NCBI GenBank assembly: GCA_016713305.1 | Contig: JADJPK010000005.1 | Coordinates: 186,001-250,000 of the forward strand | Reading direction: 5' to 3' | Source: Betaproteobacteria bacterium | GTDB lineage: Bacteria; Pseudomonadota; Gammaproteobacteria; Burkholderiales; Ga0077523 | Length of the DNA stretch: 64,000 nucleotides | In this document: piece after piece, positions 7,843 to 15,791 of the stretch | Layout: every line of letters starts with the position of its first letter | Position numbering within the stretch: the first letter of the stretch is position 1 | Made by a program: the position numbers and the translations under genes | The notes under the pieces: model-generated | What the model saw: the letters and a program-made list of their open reading frames with translations, nothing else | Told to the model about the DNA's origin: nothing | The model's database searches: none

Positions 7843-9041
7843 TCGCTGGAGAGGGCATTCACCTCACTTACTGCAGCAACATCCATCCCGGCGAGACCTG
7901 GCCCGAGGTCAGGCGGAATCTGGAGACGTTCGTTCCTCGTGTGCGCGACCGCGTTGCCCCGGGGAAGCTCTTCGGCATCGGGCTCAGGTTGTCCGCACGC
8001 GCGGCAGACGAACTGGGCGCGGGCACGGCGCTGGACGAACTGCTCGGATTCCTGCGCGCGAACGGTCTCTACGTCTTCACGCTCAACGGATTTCCCTACG
8101 GACCCTTCCATGGCGTGCCGGTCAAGTCGGAGGTCTACCGTCCCGACTGGCGCGACCCCGAGCGCCTGCGCTACACGAACGGGCTGGCGGATCTGCTCGC
8201 GCGGCTGCTGCCCGCCGACACCGCGATGACCGGCAGCCTCTCGACGGTGCCGGGCGCCTTCAAGGAGGACCTGCGCGGCGAAGGCGATGTCGACGCGATT
8301 GCCCAGAACCTGGTTCGCCATGTCGCTCACCTGGTGGAACTGGAGCGCCGGACCGGCCGGATCATCGCGACCGCCCTCGAGCCCGAGCCCTGCTGCATGC
8401 TGGAAACGATCGACGAGACCGTCGCATTCTTTCGCCGCCATGTCTTCACGCCAGCCTCGACGAGACTGCTGGGTTCGTTGACGGGACTGGACCGCATCGA
8501 AGCCGGTCAGGCGCTGCGGCGGCATCTGGGACTGTGCCTGGACCTGTGCCATGCGGCGGTGGAGTTCGAGGACCTCGATGCGGGACTCGCGAAACTGGCG
8601 GACACCGGCGTGAGCATCTTCAAGGTCCAGATCAGTGCGGGGTTGCGCATCGACCGGTTCGATGCGGACACCCTGTCGGCGCTTCGTGCATACGAAGATC
8701 CGGTCTACCTGCACCAGGTGGTGGAAGACGGCCCGGAGGGCCTGCGCCGGTTCGTCGATCTTCCGGAGGCGTTCGCCAGTCTCGCCGGCGGGGCGACCCC
8801 GCGCGAGTGGCGCGTGCACTTCCACGTGCCGGTGTTCCACGACGATCTGGGCCGCTTCCGTTCCACTCGCGATTTCATCGCGAAGGCGCTCGCCCGCCAG
8901 CGGAGCCAGGCGGTGTCGGACCACCTCGAGATCGAGACGTACACCTGGGGAGTCCTGCCCGAAGCCCTGCGCGCATCGGCCGTGGACGAAGCCATTGCAC
9001 GGGAGTTCGAATGGGTGCTGCTGCAGGAACTGCAGGCATGA
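7839..9041 (+). CDS. eboE: Metabolite traffic protein EboE
   Basis: A 400-residue protein of the sugar isomerase/AP-endonuclease-like TIM-barrel type that matches EboE. It opens with the characteristic HLTYCSNIHPGETW and continues with GLRLSARAADEL, TLNGFPYGPFHG, ALEPEPCCML and HLGLCLDLCHAAVEFED, which carry candidate metal ligands (Glu, His, Asp). The C-terminal segment includes HFHVPVFHDD and EIETYTWGVLP. The ATG overlaps the eboD stop by 4 nt and its own stop overlaps eboC by 4 nt. It is probably cytosolic. The exact reaction of the family is unknown. Confidence 0.85.
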   Translation: MIAGEGIHLTYCSNIHPGETWPEVRRNLETFVPRVRDRVAPGKLFGIGLRLSARAADELGAGTALDELLGFLRANGLYVFTLNGFPYGPFHGVPVKSEVYRPDWRDPERLRYTNGLADLLARLLPADTAMTGSLSTVPGAFKEDLRGEGDVDAIAQNLVRHVAHLVELERRTGRIIATALEPEPCCMLETIDETVAFFRRHVFTPASTRLLGSLTGLDRIEAGQALRRHLGLCLDLCHAAVEFEDLDAGLAKLADTGVSIFKVQISAGLRIDRFDADTLSALRAYEDPVYLHQVVEDGPEGLRRFVDLPEAFASLAGGATPREWRVHFHVPVFHDDLGRFRSTRDFIAKALARQRSQAVSDHLEIETYTWGVLPEALRASAVDEAIAREFEWVLLQELQA

Positions 9042-9910
9042 GACTGTCGACCGGTTTGCGTCTTGCGCGCATATCGCTGCTGCCGACCGTCTGGACCAAC
9101 GTGCTCACCGGAGCGACGCTCGCGGGCAGCGACTGGACCGATGCGCACGTCCCTTTCCTGCTTGTCGCAATCTCGCTGTTCTACATCGGTGGAATGTTCC
9201 TCAACGACGCGTTCGACCGCGAGTTCGATGCGCGTTCACGGCCGGAGCGTCCCATCCCCTCGGGCGAAGTGACGGCGACGACGGTGTTCGGCTACGGCTT
9301 CGGGATGCTCGCGCTCGGCGCCCTGCTGCTCGTCGCGCCGGCGCTCTGGCTGGCGCAGGCGAATGCCGGCCCCGCTCTGCTCGGAGGTTGTCTGCTCGCC
9401 GGCGCCATCGTCCTCTACGACGCGTGGCACAAGAACAACCCCCTGAGCCCGCTGCTGATGGGGTCGTGCCGCATGCTCGTCTACGTCACGGCGGCGCTGG
9501 CCGTCGCGGGATCGCTTGCCGCGGACGTGGCCTACGGCGCAATCACCCTGCTCAGCTATCTCGTGGGCGTGACGTATGCGGCCAAGAACGAGCACCTCAA
9601 TCGCCTCGATCATGCCTGGCCGCTCGTGTTCCTCGCGGCACCCGCGATCTACGGCGCGATCCTGGCGATCGACCACCCTCTCGTACTGTTGCCGTGGGCG
9701 ATATTGCTCGGCTGGGGCGTCCTGGCCGTGCGACGCCTCATGCGCCGCGCGCCCGGGGACGTGCCGAAGGCCGTCGTCAGCCTTCTTGCCGGCATCACGC
9801 TGGTGGATGCGGTGCTGCTGGCCGGCCACGGTCAGATGCCCGCCATGATCTTCGCGCTCGGCGCTTTCGTGCTGGTGCTCTATCTCCAGCGCTGGGTGGC
9901 AGGCACGTGA
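9038..9910 (+). CDS. eboC: UbiA-family prenyltransferase, EboC
   Basis: A 290-residue integral membrane protein of the UbiA superfamily, the likely membrane anchor of the cluster. The first Asp-rich motif NDAFDREFDARSRPERP (about residues 51-67) binds the prenyl diphosphate through Mg. The second acidic motif is not obvious in the usual form: LYDAWHKNNP lies at the corresponding place. Eight or nine hydrophobic segments follow (for example LLSYLVGVTYAAKN, VLLPWAILLGWGVLAV). The ATG overlaps the eboE stop, and the stop overlaps the ferredoxin start (GTGA). The prenyl acceptor is unknown. Confidence 0.85.
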   Translation: MRLSTGLRLARISLLPTVWTNVLTGATLAGSDWTDAHVPFLLVAISLFYIGGMFLNDAFDREFDARSRPERPIPSGEVTATTVFGYGFGMLALGALLLVAPALWLAQANAGPALLGGCLLAGAIVLYDAWHKNNPLSPLLMGSCRMLVYVTAALAVAGSLAADVAYGAITLLSYLVGVTYAAKNEHLNRLDHAWPLVFLAAPAIYGAILAIDHPLVLLPWAILLGWGVLAVRRLMRRAPGDVPKAVVSLLAGITLVDAVLLAGHGQMPAMIFALGAFVLVLYLQRWVAGT

Positions 9911-10230
9911 GCGCTGTACCGGCGACATCGGCCGGCGTCGATCCTTCCGTACCCTGCGCGCCCGAACCGGGGCGGGTCCGGCCCTCCGTCGATCCGGATC
10001 GATGCGAGGCCAAGGGTGACTGCGTGCGAGTGTGCCCCTACGGCGTGTTCGAGATCCGTCCCGTCGATGCCGACGTCCGCGCGGGCATGTCGTGGAGGGG
10101 GCGTCTCAAGTCCTGGGTCCACGGCGGGCGCCAGGCCCAGGTGGTGGCGGCCGATCGCTGTCACGCCTGCGGACTCTGCGTGCGGTCCTGTCCCGAACAG
10201 GCGATCCGCCTCCTGCCTGCCGCGACTTGA
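9907..10230 (+). CDS. Ferredoxin with two iron-sulfur motifs, last gene of the ebo-type operon
   Basis: A 107-residue bacterial-type ferredoxin. The second motif CHACGLCVRSCP is a full CxxCxxCxxxCP. In the first, CEAKGDCVRVCP, the second cysteine is Lys, so that cluster may be [3Fe-4S] or use another ligand. About 30 Pro/Ala-rich residues precede the domain, and about 30 basic residues (MSWRGRLKSWVHGGR) separate the two motifs, longer than in minimal ferredoxins. It starts at GTG 9907, overlapping eboC by 4 nt, which ties an electron carrier to the pathway. A strong hairpin follows at 10238. A ferredoxin is not part of the six-gene ebo core. Confidence 0.85.
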   Translation: MSAVPATSAGVDPSVPCAPEPGRVRPSVDPDRCEAKGDCVRVCPYGVFEIRPVDADVRAGMSWRGRLKSWVHGGRQAQVVAADRCHACGLCVRSCPEQAIRLLPAAT

Positions 10231-10237
10231 GTCAGCC

Positions 10238-10270
10238 CCGATCGATGTCGCGGCCACGCGCATCGATCGG
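10238..10270 (+). terminator. Strong hairpin after the ebo-type operon
   Basis: Perfect 10-bp arms CCGATCGATG (10238-10247) and CATCGATCGG (10261-10270) enclose a further CGCG/CGCG stem with a GCCA tetraloop and one bulged T: 14 bp in all. It starts 8 nt after the ferredoxin stop. No T-run follows, so it may terminate with Rho, protect the mRNA 3' end, or be a DNA operator. Confidence 0.55.
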
Positions 10271-10425
10271 ACCCTGCTCACCGGCTTGCGCGGCCACACG
10301 GAAAATCTCCGGGGTGTCCTCGGGAGTGCGTCCAGGCTCCATCGGGCTTGGTTCCGTGGAGCGGTCAACGGCGATCCACTAGCCTCCGTTCATCTCCCAC
10401 GAGTTGCCACGGCGTCCGTTTCGTC

Positions 10426-10840
10426 ATGACCGAAGACAGATCTCCCGATTCCCCTGCCCGCGACGCTCTGGAACAGCGCCGGCTCGCGGCCGCGCGCCTG
10501 CTGGCGGAAGGCAGGCGTGCCGCAGAACGAAGTCGCGCGACGCGTCGGTGTTGCCCGTTCCACGGTGTGCGAGTGGAATCGCCGTCTGAAGCGGGATGGG
10601 GAAGCCGGCTTGCAGGCATCGTCGCGCGGGCGGCCGCCGCGGCTCACGCCCAGCATGCAACAGTCCCTGTCGGAGATCCTGCGGCTCGCGGGCGACGCCG
10701 GACACGACAGCGGCCGCATGACCATCGCCCGCATGAGTCTTCTGGTCGAGGCCCTGTTCGACGTGCGCTACAGTGACGCGCAGATCTGCCGTCTCAGGGC
10801 CGCGCTCACGCCGGCTTCCATGGCGGCCGCCCGCGACTGA
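10426..10840 (+). CDS. IS630-type helix-turn-helix protein without nuclease domain (frameshifted)
   Basis: An N-terminal DNA-binding region like that of IS630-family transposases, without the DDE catalytic domain. The first part reads MTEDRSPDSPARDALEQRRL then AAARLLAEGR from ATG 10426. The rest, NEVARRVGVARSTVCEWNRR to the stop at 10840, is one frame over, from about 10517. Removing one base near 10510-10517 joins them into about 137 residues with a typical HTH. The C-terminal FDVRYSDAQICRLRAAL matches the end of the transposase winged-helix region. It may be a domesticated regulator or a remnant of an insertion sequence; no inverted repeats or DDE fragment follow. If the frames are truly separate, the product starts at GTG 10517 (107 residues). 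Confidence 0.5.
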
Positions 10841-10868
10841 CGCGATCGCGCCGCCTCTCCGCAACCCG

Positions 10869-11426
10869 TCACGGTCCCGCGCCGCCCAGGCGGAATCGCA
10901 GTCCGACGGACAGGAAGGTGACGCCGTTGTTGGGGGCCGCGAATCCCCCGTTCGATACGTGCTCCAGTCTGACGGTCAGCGCTTTGCCCGGATCCTCGCC
11001 CAGAGGGAAGGCGGCGCCGATGAATTCGCCCCACTGCCAGCGCGAGCCGAAATTCCGGATGCTCGCGAGCGCGTCGTGCGAGAAGTAGTGCACCCCCACC
11101 CCGAGTTCCAGCGCCACCGGCGCCGGAACCTTGCCGTTGGCGATGATCAGCATGGGCGTGAGGCTCCAGTCCCACAGACTGTCGCCGGAAGAGTCGTAGG
11201 GCAGCCACCAGTAGCCCACGCCGCCTTGCAGATGGAGTCTCGCCGTGCAAGCCGCGGTGCAGGGCAGCGAATCGAGCAGCGCCCATTGCATCGCCGCTGC
11301 CGCGCTTCGCACGCGGTCTCCCTCGCCTGCCCTGAACGCGAGATCCGCTCCGGGTGCGAGGGCCGGCATGCAGGTCAGCAACCCCGCTGCCGCGTGCCAC
11401 GCCAGAACGCGCCGCAGTCCGGGCAT
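10869..11426 (-). CDS. PagL-like acyloxyacyl hydrolase (outer membrane lipid A deacylase family)
   Basis: A 185-residue predicted outer-membrane beta-barrel with a signal sequence (about residues 1-27). Near the end is EHVSNGGF (His156, Ser158, Asn159), the His-x-Ser-Asn catalytic signature of PagL lipid A 3-O-deacylases, followed by VTFLSVGLRFRL as a last strand. I do not see the third-residue Glu at the usual 12-residue spacing after Ser (Thr in my alignment), so activity is uncertain. The start is the ATG at 11426, which overlaps the upstream DUF481 gene's stop by one base (TGATG). It is the last gene of a five-gene operon with an ABC exporter, suggesting lipopolysaccharide or envelope remodelling. 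Confidence 0.7.
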   Translation of the reverse strand: MPGLRRVLAWHAAAGLLTCMPALAPGADLAFRAGEGDRVRSAAAAMQWALLDSLPCTAACTARLHLQGGVGYWWLPYDSSGDSLWDWSLTPMLIIANGKVPAPVALELGVGVHYFSHDALASIRNFGSRWQWGEFIGAAFPLGEDPGKALTVRLEHVSNGGFAAPNNGVTFLSVGLRFRLGGAGP

Positions 11427-12442
11427 CACCACTTGTAACCCAGGCTCAGGATCGTGGTCCGGTCGATGCTGCGGCGGCCGGCGGCCGGGTCGCCGTCCCA
11501 ATCGACATTGATCTGGGCCGAGGCGATGAAGCCACCCTTGAGGGGAACGCGCAAGCCGGTCTGCGTGCGTGCGAACGTCTCCCGGATGTCGTCCAGGCTG
11601 GCGAACATCTCGCTGTTGTGGAAGAACTGCGCCACATCCTTGAAAAGCCAGTGGTCGAAGCGCGCCGCGAGACGGAGCGCGGTGTTGGCCTCGTCGGGCG
11701 TGGCGAAGTAATCGGTGCGCACCCGATCCAGGCCACTTTCCAGCGCGAGATGAGTGGTGGCGCGATCGATGGCCTGGTAGCCCCCTCCGACGCCCAGGGT
11801 CACCCGCAGGCGCAGATCCTTGAAGCGGTCGTGTTCGAACGTCGAGCCGGCGTACGCGTACCGGCGTTCGTCGATGAATCGGTCGTACTTGATGCCGACC
11901 GTGGCATTGGCCTCCGTTTCGTCGTTGCGCTCCGTCGCTTCGGTACCGCGCGCCGTCAGCAGCCAGCGGTCCAGGTGCCGCCGGGCAATCACTTCGCTGT
12001 CCAGCGTCGCCCGCGTCACCTCGGTGTTCCCCGAGGTGCTGGTGTACCCCGCATTCACGCGGCCGGTGACGCGCCAGTCCTGCTCCGAGAGCCGGCCAGG
12101 CAGAAGGGCGGTCACCCGGTCGGGGGACACCGGAATCGGGGCCGCGCCGGCTTCCGGAAGCACGGAAAGCTGTCCCGCGGGACCCTGCACGAGGCGCCCG
12201 GCGTGGCGGCTGTAATCCTTGAGGATGACCGTGAAGTCGCCCTCCGTCTCAATGGAGACGATGGAATCGACGTCGATGCCGATCGTTCCCGCGTAGGGCG
12301 TGGCGACCTCCAGCTTCGATGACTTCAGGCGCTGCACGGTGCCGGTGATCCGGTCGCCGTTGGTCAGCAGCACCGTGTCCGCCGACGCGTGGAACGAAAG
12401 GCATGCGGCCATCAGCGCGCCCGCGGCCGTTCTGAGCATCAT
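11426..12442 (-). CDS. DUF481 outer-membrane protein
   Basis: A 338-residue protein with a signal peptide (residues 1-21, ending SFHASA) and a DUF481 beta-barrel. The N-terminal domain has the short repeat-like strands LLTNGDRITGTVQRLKSSKL and IGIDVDSIVSIET typical of these proteins. From about residue 125, alternating strands such as VTGRVNAGYTSTSGNTEVTR run to a terminal ILSLGYKW, with aromatic C-terminus as expected for BAM-dependent insertion. It overlaps the ABC ATPase stop by 4 nt. The family's function is poorly known; placement in an exporter operon suggests an outer-membrane partner. Confidence 0.8.
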   Translation of the reverse strand: MMLRTAAGALMAACLSFHASADTVLLTNGDRITGTVQRLKSSKLEVATPYAGTIGIDVDSIVSIETEGDFTVILKDYSRHAGRLVQGPAGQLSVLPEAGAAPIPVSPDRVTALLPGRLSEQDWRVTGRVNAGYTSTSGNTEVTRATLDSEVIARRHLDRWLLTARGTEATERNDETEANATVGIKYDRFIDERRYAYAGSTFEHDRFKDLRLRVTLGVGGGYQAIDRATTHLALESGLDRVRTDYFATPDEANTALRLAARFDHWLFKDVAQFFHNSEMFASLDDIRETFARTQTGLRVPLKGGFIASAQINVDWDGDPAAGRRSIDRTTILSLGYKW

Positions 12443-13149
12443 GGGGATTCCGCGAGCGCTGCGCCGGAGGAGACGATCCGTCCGTCGAACAGTTCGATCA
12501 CGCGATCGCAGCGGCGCGCGAGGCGCGCATCGTGCGTGACCAGGAGAAAGGCCGATCCTTGCTGCATGTTGAATTCCCTCATGAGGTGGAAGACCTCGTC
12601 CGCGGTCTTCGAATCGAGATTTCCCGTGGGTTCGTCCGCCAGCACCAGCGCCGGATGTCCCGCCAGCGCCCGCGCGATCGCCACCCGCTGCTGCTGTCCG
12701 CCCGACAGCTGCTGGGGACGGCTTCGCTCTTTGCCCGAGAGACCCACACGGGCCAGCAGGTCCCGCGCACTGGCGGCCATCGCGTCCGAGGGCCGGCCGT
12801 GGTCGATGATCTGCGGCATCATCACGTTCTCCAGCGCCGTGAACGCGGGGATGAGGTGGTGGAACTGGAAGACGAACCCGATGGTGCGGCCGCGCAGGCG
12901 GGTGACCCCGGCTTCGTCCAGGGCCGTTGCCTCGTTTCCCGCCACGTGAACTGTCCCGTGCGTGGGCCTTTCGAGCAGTCCCACGATGTTGAGCAGCGTG
13001 CTCTTCCCCGAGCCGGAAGGTCCGACCAGGGCCGCGAACTCGCCGGGCGCGAGTTCCAGCGAGATGCCGTGCAGCACCTCCGCCTCCAACGCGCTTCCGG
13101 CGTTGTAGGTCTTGCGCACGTCCGCGAGCCGCAGCACCGGTTCAGCCAT
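12439..13149 (-). CDS. ABC transporter ATP-binding protein (LolD/MacB type)
   Basis: A 236-residue ATPase of the FtsE/LolD/MacB group. Walker A is GPSGSGKST (about 43-51), the signature LSGGQQQRVAIARAL, Walker B ALVLADEPTGNLDS and the switch HD in LLVTHDARLA. The EPTGNLDS form is diagnostic of this group, which powers mechanotransmission-type exporters rather than importers. It overlaps the permease by 8 nt and DUF481 by 4 nt, so all three are probably translated together. It energises the 408-residue FtsX-type permease encoded upstream. Confidence 0.9.
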   Translation of the reverse strand: MAEPVLRLADVRKTYNAGSALEAEVLHGISLELAPGEFAALVGPSGSGKSTLLNIVGLLERPTHGTVHVAGNEATALDEAGVTRLRGRTIGFVFQFHHLIPAFTALENVMMPQIIDHGRPSDAMAASARDLLARVGLSGKERSRPQQLSGGQQQRVAIARALAGHPALVLADEPTGNLDSKTADEVFHLMREFNMQQGSAFLLVTHDARLARRCDRVIELFDGRIVSSGAALAESP

Positions 13150-14368
13150 TGCGGATCGCCGTCACGGGGTCCAGGCGCGCCGCTCGCCGGGCCGGCACCG
13201 CCGCAGCCACGATGCCGATGGCCAGCGCCGTGAGGCAGGCCGTTGCGATCATTCCCACGTCGGCTTCGGGCTTGAAGAGCGCCGTTCCATCGGCGTTGCG
13301 GAACACGCCGGCGAAGGCGGCCTCCAGGCCCACGCCTCCCGCCGAGCCGAGCAGCGATCCCAGCAGCCCGTACAGCGCACCCTGCAGCAGGAACACGGAC
13401 ATGATGCCGCGCCGGCTCGCGCCCATGGCACGCAGGATGCCGATCTCACTTCGCTTCTGCACCACCGAGACGACCAGGACGCTCGCGATACCCAGCGCGA
13501 CGATCAGGATCACGAAGCCGCGGATCAGCCGGTTGGTGAGCGACTGGTTGCGCAGCGCGGCCAGAAGCTGGGCATTCGTCTGCATCCACGATTCGGAGAG
13601 CAGCCCCGTCCGCGACTCGATGACGCGCGCCACGCTCTCGGCCTCGAAGAGCCTCTCGACGGTCGCATCGATGCTCGAGACGCCTCCCGCCAGATCCAGC
13701 AGGTTCTGCGCGAGGCGCAGCGTGATGAAGATCCATCGCCTGTTCAGATCCTTGTTGCCCACGTCGACGATGCCGGCCACGGTGATCACGTCGTCCCGGT
13801 TCTCCGGCGACACCAGACGCAGCTTGTCACCCAGACCGACCCCGAGATCCTTCGCGAGTTCGATTCCGATGACGCCTTCGGTGCCCGTCACACGGAAATG
13901 ACCGGCCACCACGTAGTCGGTCATCCGGACGATGCGCAGATACCGGTCGGGGTCCACCCCCAGCAGGGCCACCGACTTGGCAGCGTTTCCCCGCACGGCA
14001 AATGCGGGGCCGGATACCATGGGCGAGGCGGCCACGACGCCGGGTGCGCGCTCGACGAGCGGCAGGATGCGTTCCCACTGATCGATGGAGCGGAGACGCT
14101 GCGCACGCTTGTCCACGCGGGCGCTCACGGCCACGGTGTCGCGGTCGAGCACCTGCCGCGTCGTGTCCTCGGCCGGACGTACGACGACGTGGGCCTGGGT
14201 GCCCAGCGTGCGGGCGATGATGCTTGCCTGCAGGCCCGTGATGAGCGCCGTGAGGAAGATGATCACCGCGACACCGGCCGTGACGCCGCTCAGGATGAGC
14301 GCAGTCTGCATCCGGCCCTCGCGCAGGAATCGCAACGCGACCATCCAGGCAAAGGGCAGACGGGTCAT
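13142..14368 (-). CDS. ABC transporter permease, FtsX/MacB/DevC type
   Basis: A 408-residue inner-membrane permease with the four-helix FtsX layout: one helix near the N-terminus (ALILSGVTAGVAVIIFLTAL), a periplasmic domain of about 220 residues, then three helices (LIRGFVILIVALGIASVLVV, FLLQGALYGLLGSLLGSA and IATACLTALAIGIVAAAVPA). The coupling motif EIGILRAMGAS precedes the third helix and PARRAARLDPVTAIR ends the protein, as in MacB and LolC. The start is the ATG at 14368, overlapping the adaptor's stop by 4 nt. With the HlyD-like adaptor and ATPase it forms a tripartite-type exporter, arranged as in cyanobacterial DevBCA. The substrate is unknown. Confidence 0.88.
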   Translation of the reverse strand: MTRLPFAWMVALRFLREGRMQTALILSGVTAGVAVIIFLTALITGLQASIIARTLGTQAHVVVRPAEDTTRQVLDRDTVAVSARVDKRAQRLRSIDQWERILPLVERAPGVVAASPMVSGPAFAVRGNAAKSVALLGVDPDRYLRIVRMTDYVVAGHFRVTGTEGVIGIELAKDLGVGLGDKLRLVSPENRDDVITVAGIVDVGNKDLNRRWIFITLRLAQNLLDLAGGVSSIDATVERLFEAESVARVIESRTGLLSESWMQTNAQLLAALRNQSLTNRLIRGFVILIVALGIASVLVVSVVQKRSEIGILRAMGASRRGIMSVFLLQGALYGLLGSLLGSAGGVGLEAAFAGVFRNADGTALFKPEADVGMIATACLTALAIGIVAAAVPARRAARLDPVTAIRNG

Positions 14369-15624
14369 GGCGTGCGCGGTCTGACGCTCATGCCCTCGCG
14401 GATACCCGGTTCGGACGCGAGCACCACGGACTCTCCTTCCGCCAGCCCGTCGATCACCTCCACGGTTCCGGTTCCCCGCGATCCCAGACGCAACGGCACA
14501 CGGACCGTCCTGCCTGCGCGGACCGCGAGCGCCCACGGGGCCGATCCGGCGGCGTCCCGGACCGCATCCGAAGCGAGTGTGAGGGCGCGCGACTTCCTGC
14601 CTGCGACGATCTCCACCGAAACCGTCATGTCGATCCGCGCGAAGTCCGGGATTTCGGGCAGCGTCAGGCGCACCTCCACGGTGCCTCGTTGGACGTCCAC
14701 GTTCGGGGCGATGTGAAAGACCCGCCCGGAGAACGGACGTCCGGGAAAGGCGTCGGCCAGGATGCGCGCTTCCTGCCCCGGCGCCAGGAACGAGAGGTTC
14801 TTCTCGTCGACGAAGACCTGGGCCTGGGTCTCGCCCGCGCCCACGTTGAAGAGCCGGCCTCCGGCGGTGACCAGGTCGCCTGGTTCCGCCCCCCTGCGGA
14901 GCACAACGCCTGCCACGGGGGTGACGATGCGCGTGTGGGTCAGGCGCGAACGCGCCGCATCGAGCGCCGCACGAGCCTGGGCCTCGCGGGCGTAGGCCAG
15001 CGATGCCTCGCTGCCTTTCGGGCGGGCAGCCTCGGTCTGCTTCAAGGCGGCGCGCCTCTGCGCCTCGGCAGATTCCAGATTGCGGCGTGCCTCGTCGAGG
15101 CGCGCCTGGCTGAAGAAGCCCGCGGCGTGAAGATCGGTGACGCGCACGTGCTCGCTGCGGGCGAGCTGCAGATTGGCATCTGCCTGTCTCAGCTGCTGCT
15201 CCGCCACCGGCAGCGTCGTGATGCCGAGCTGGGCGAGACGGGCCTTCGCCTCGTCCAGCGCCGCCCTCGCCTGCTCGACCGCAGCCTCCTGTTCCGCATC
15301 CTGCAGCGTGGCCAGGACAGTGCCGGCCGTGACGCGATCACCCTCGCGCACATTCACGCGGTCAACGACGCCGGCGATCTGGGTGCCGATCTCCACGCGC
15401 GACTGCGCGATGATCCGCCCCGTGGCCACGACCGACTGGATCAGGTCTCCGCGGGTTACCCGGGCCGTGCGGACCTCGGTGCCGGAGAACGTGCGCACCG
15501 CGAAGAGGGTCGCGACGGCGACGAGCACAGCCAGGACGACCGTCCAGGGCCGGAGCAGGGACCGTGCGCGAAGCATCGAATGGAGTCTTGCGAAGGGACG
15601 GGAGACGGCGGATTCTACCGGCAT
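14365..15624 (-). CDS. Periplasmic adaptor (HlyD/RND-type membrane fusion protein)
   Basis: A 419-residue adaptor anchored by one N-terminal helix (WTVVLAVLVAVATLFAV, about 28-44). The first lipoyl half (VVATGRIIAQSRVEIGTQIA) is followed by a long alpha-hairpin (about 100-215) with coiled-coil heptads and a second half (IVTPVAGVVLRRGAEPGDLV). Beta-barrel and membrane-proximal domains run to the C-terminus. The start is given as ATG 15624; ATG 15576 (MLRARSLLRPW) is an alternative nearer the helix. It is the first gene of the operon adaptor-permease-ATPase-DUF481-PagL. Confidence 0.85.
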   Translation of the reverse strand: MPVESAVSRPFARLHSMLRARSLLRPWTVVLAVLVAVATLFAVRTFSGTEVRTARVTRGDLIQSVVATGRIIAQSRVEIGTQIAGVVDRVNVREGDRVTAGTVLATLQDAEQEAAVEQARAALDEAKARLAQLGITTLPVAEQQLRQADANLQLARSEHVRVTDLHAAGFFSQARLDEARRNLESAEAQRRAALKQTEAARPKGSEASLAYAREAQARAALDAARSRLTHTRIVTPVAGVVLRRGAEPGDLVTAGGRLFNVGAGETQAQVFVDEKNLSFLAPGQEARILADAFPGRPFSGRVFHIAPNVDVQRGTVEVRLTLPEIPDFARIDMTVSVEIVAGRKSRALTLASDAVRDAAGSAPWALAVRAGRTVRVPLRLGSRGTGTVEVIDGLAEGESVVLASEPGIREGMSVRPRTP

Positions 15625-15791
15625 GGCGGCCCGGTCGGCCCGCTGCGCTCCGGTCGCTCAACGGGCCGCCGTCGATGGCGCGGTGTTCCGGAGGCGTCTC
15701 CGGAAGGAATCGCCACGCTCCGGTCCGACTCTGGAACGTGCAGCCGACCGGCCTTGGGGCGCGATGGAGTCTGCAGCACGGGAGCGAAGCG

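Noticed and set aside
10869..15624. Reading the exporter operon as LolCDE lipoprotein sorting
   Set aside because: It has an HlyD-type adaptor and only one permease, and ends in DUF481 and PagL-like genes, so a Dev/Mac-type exporter fits better.
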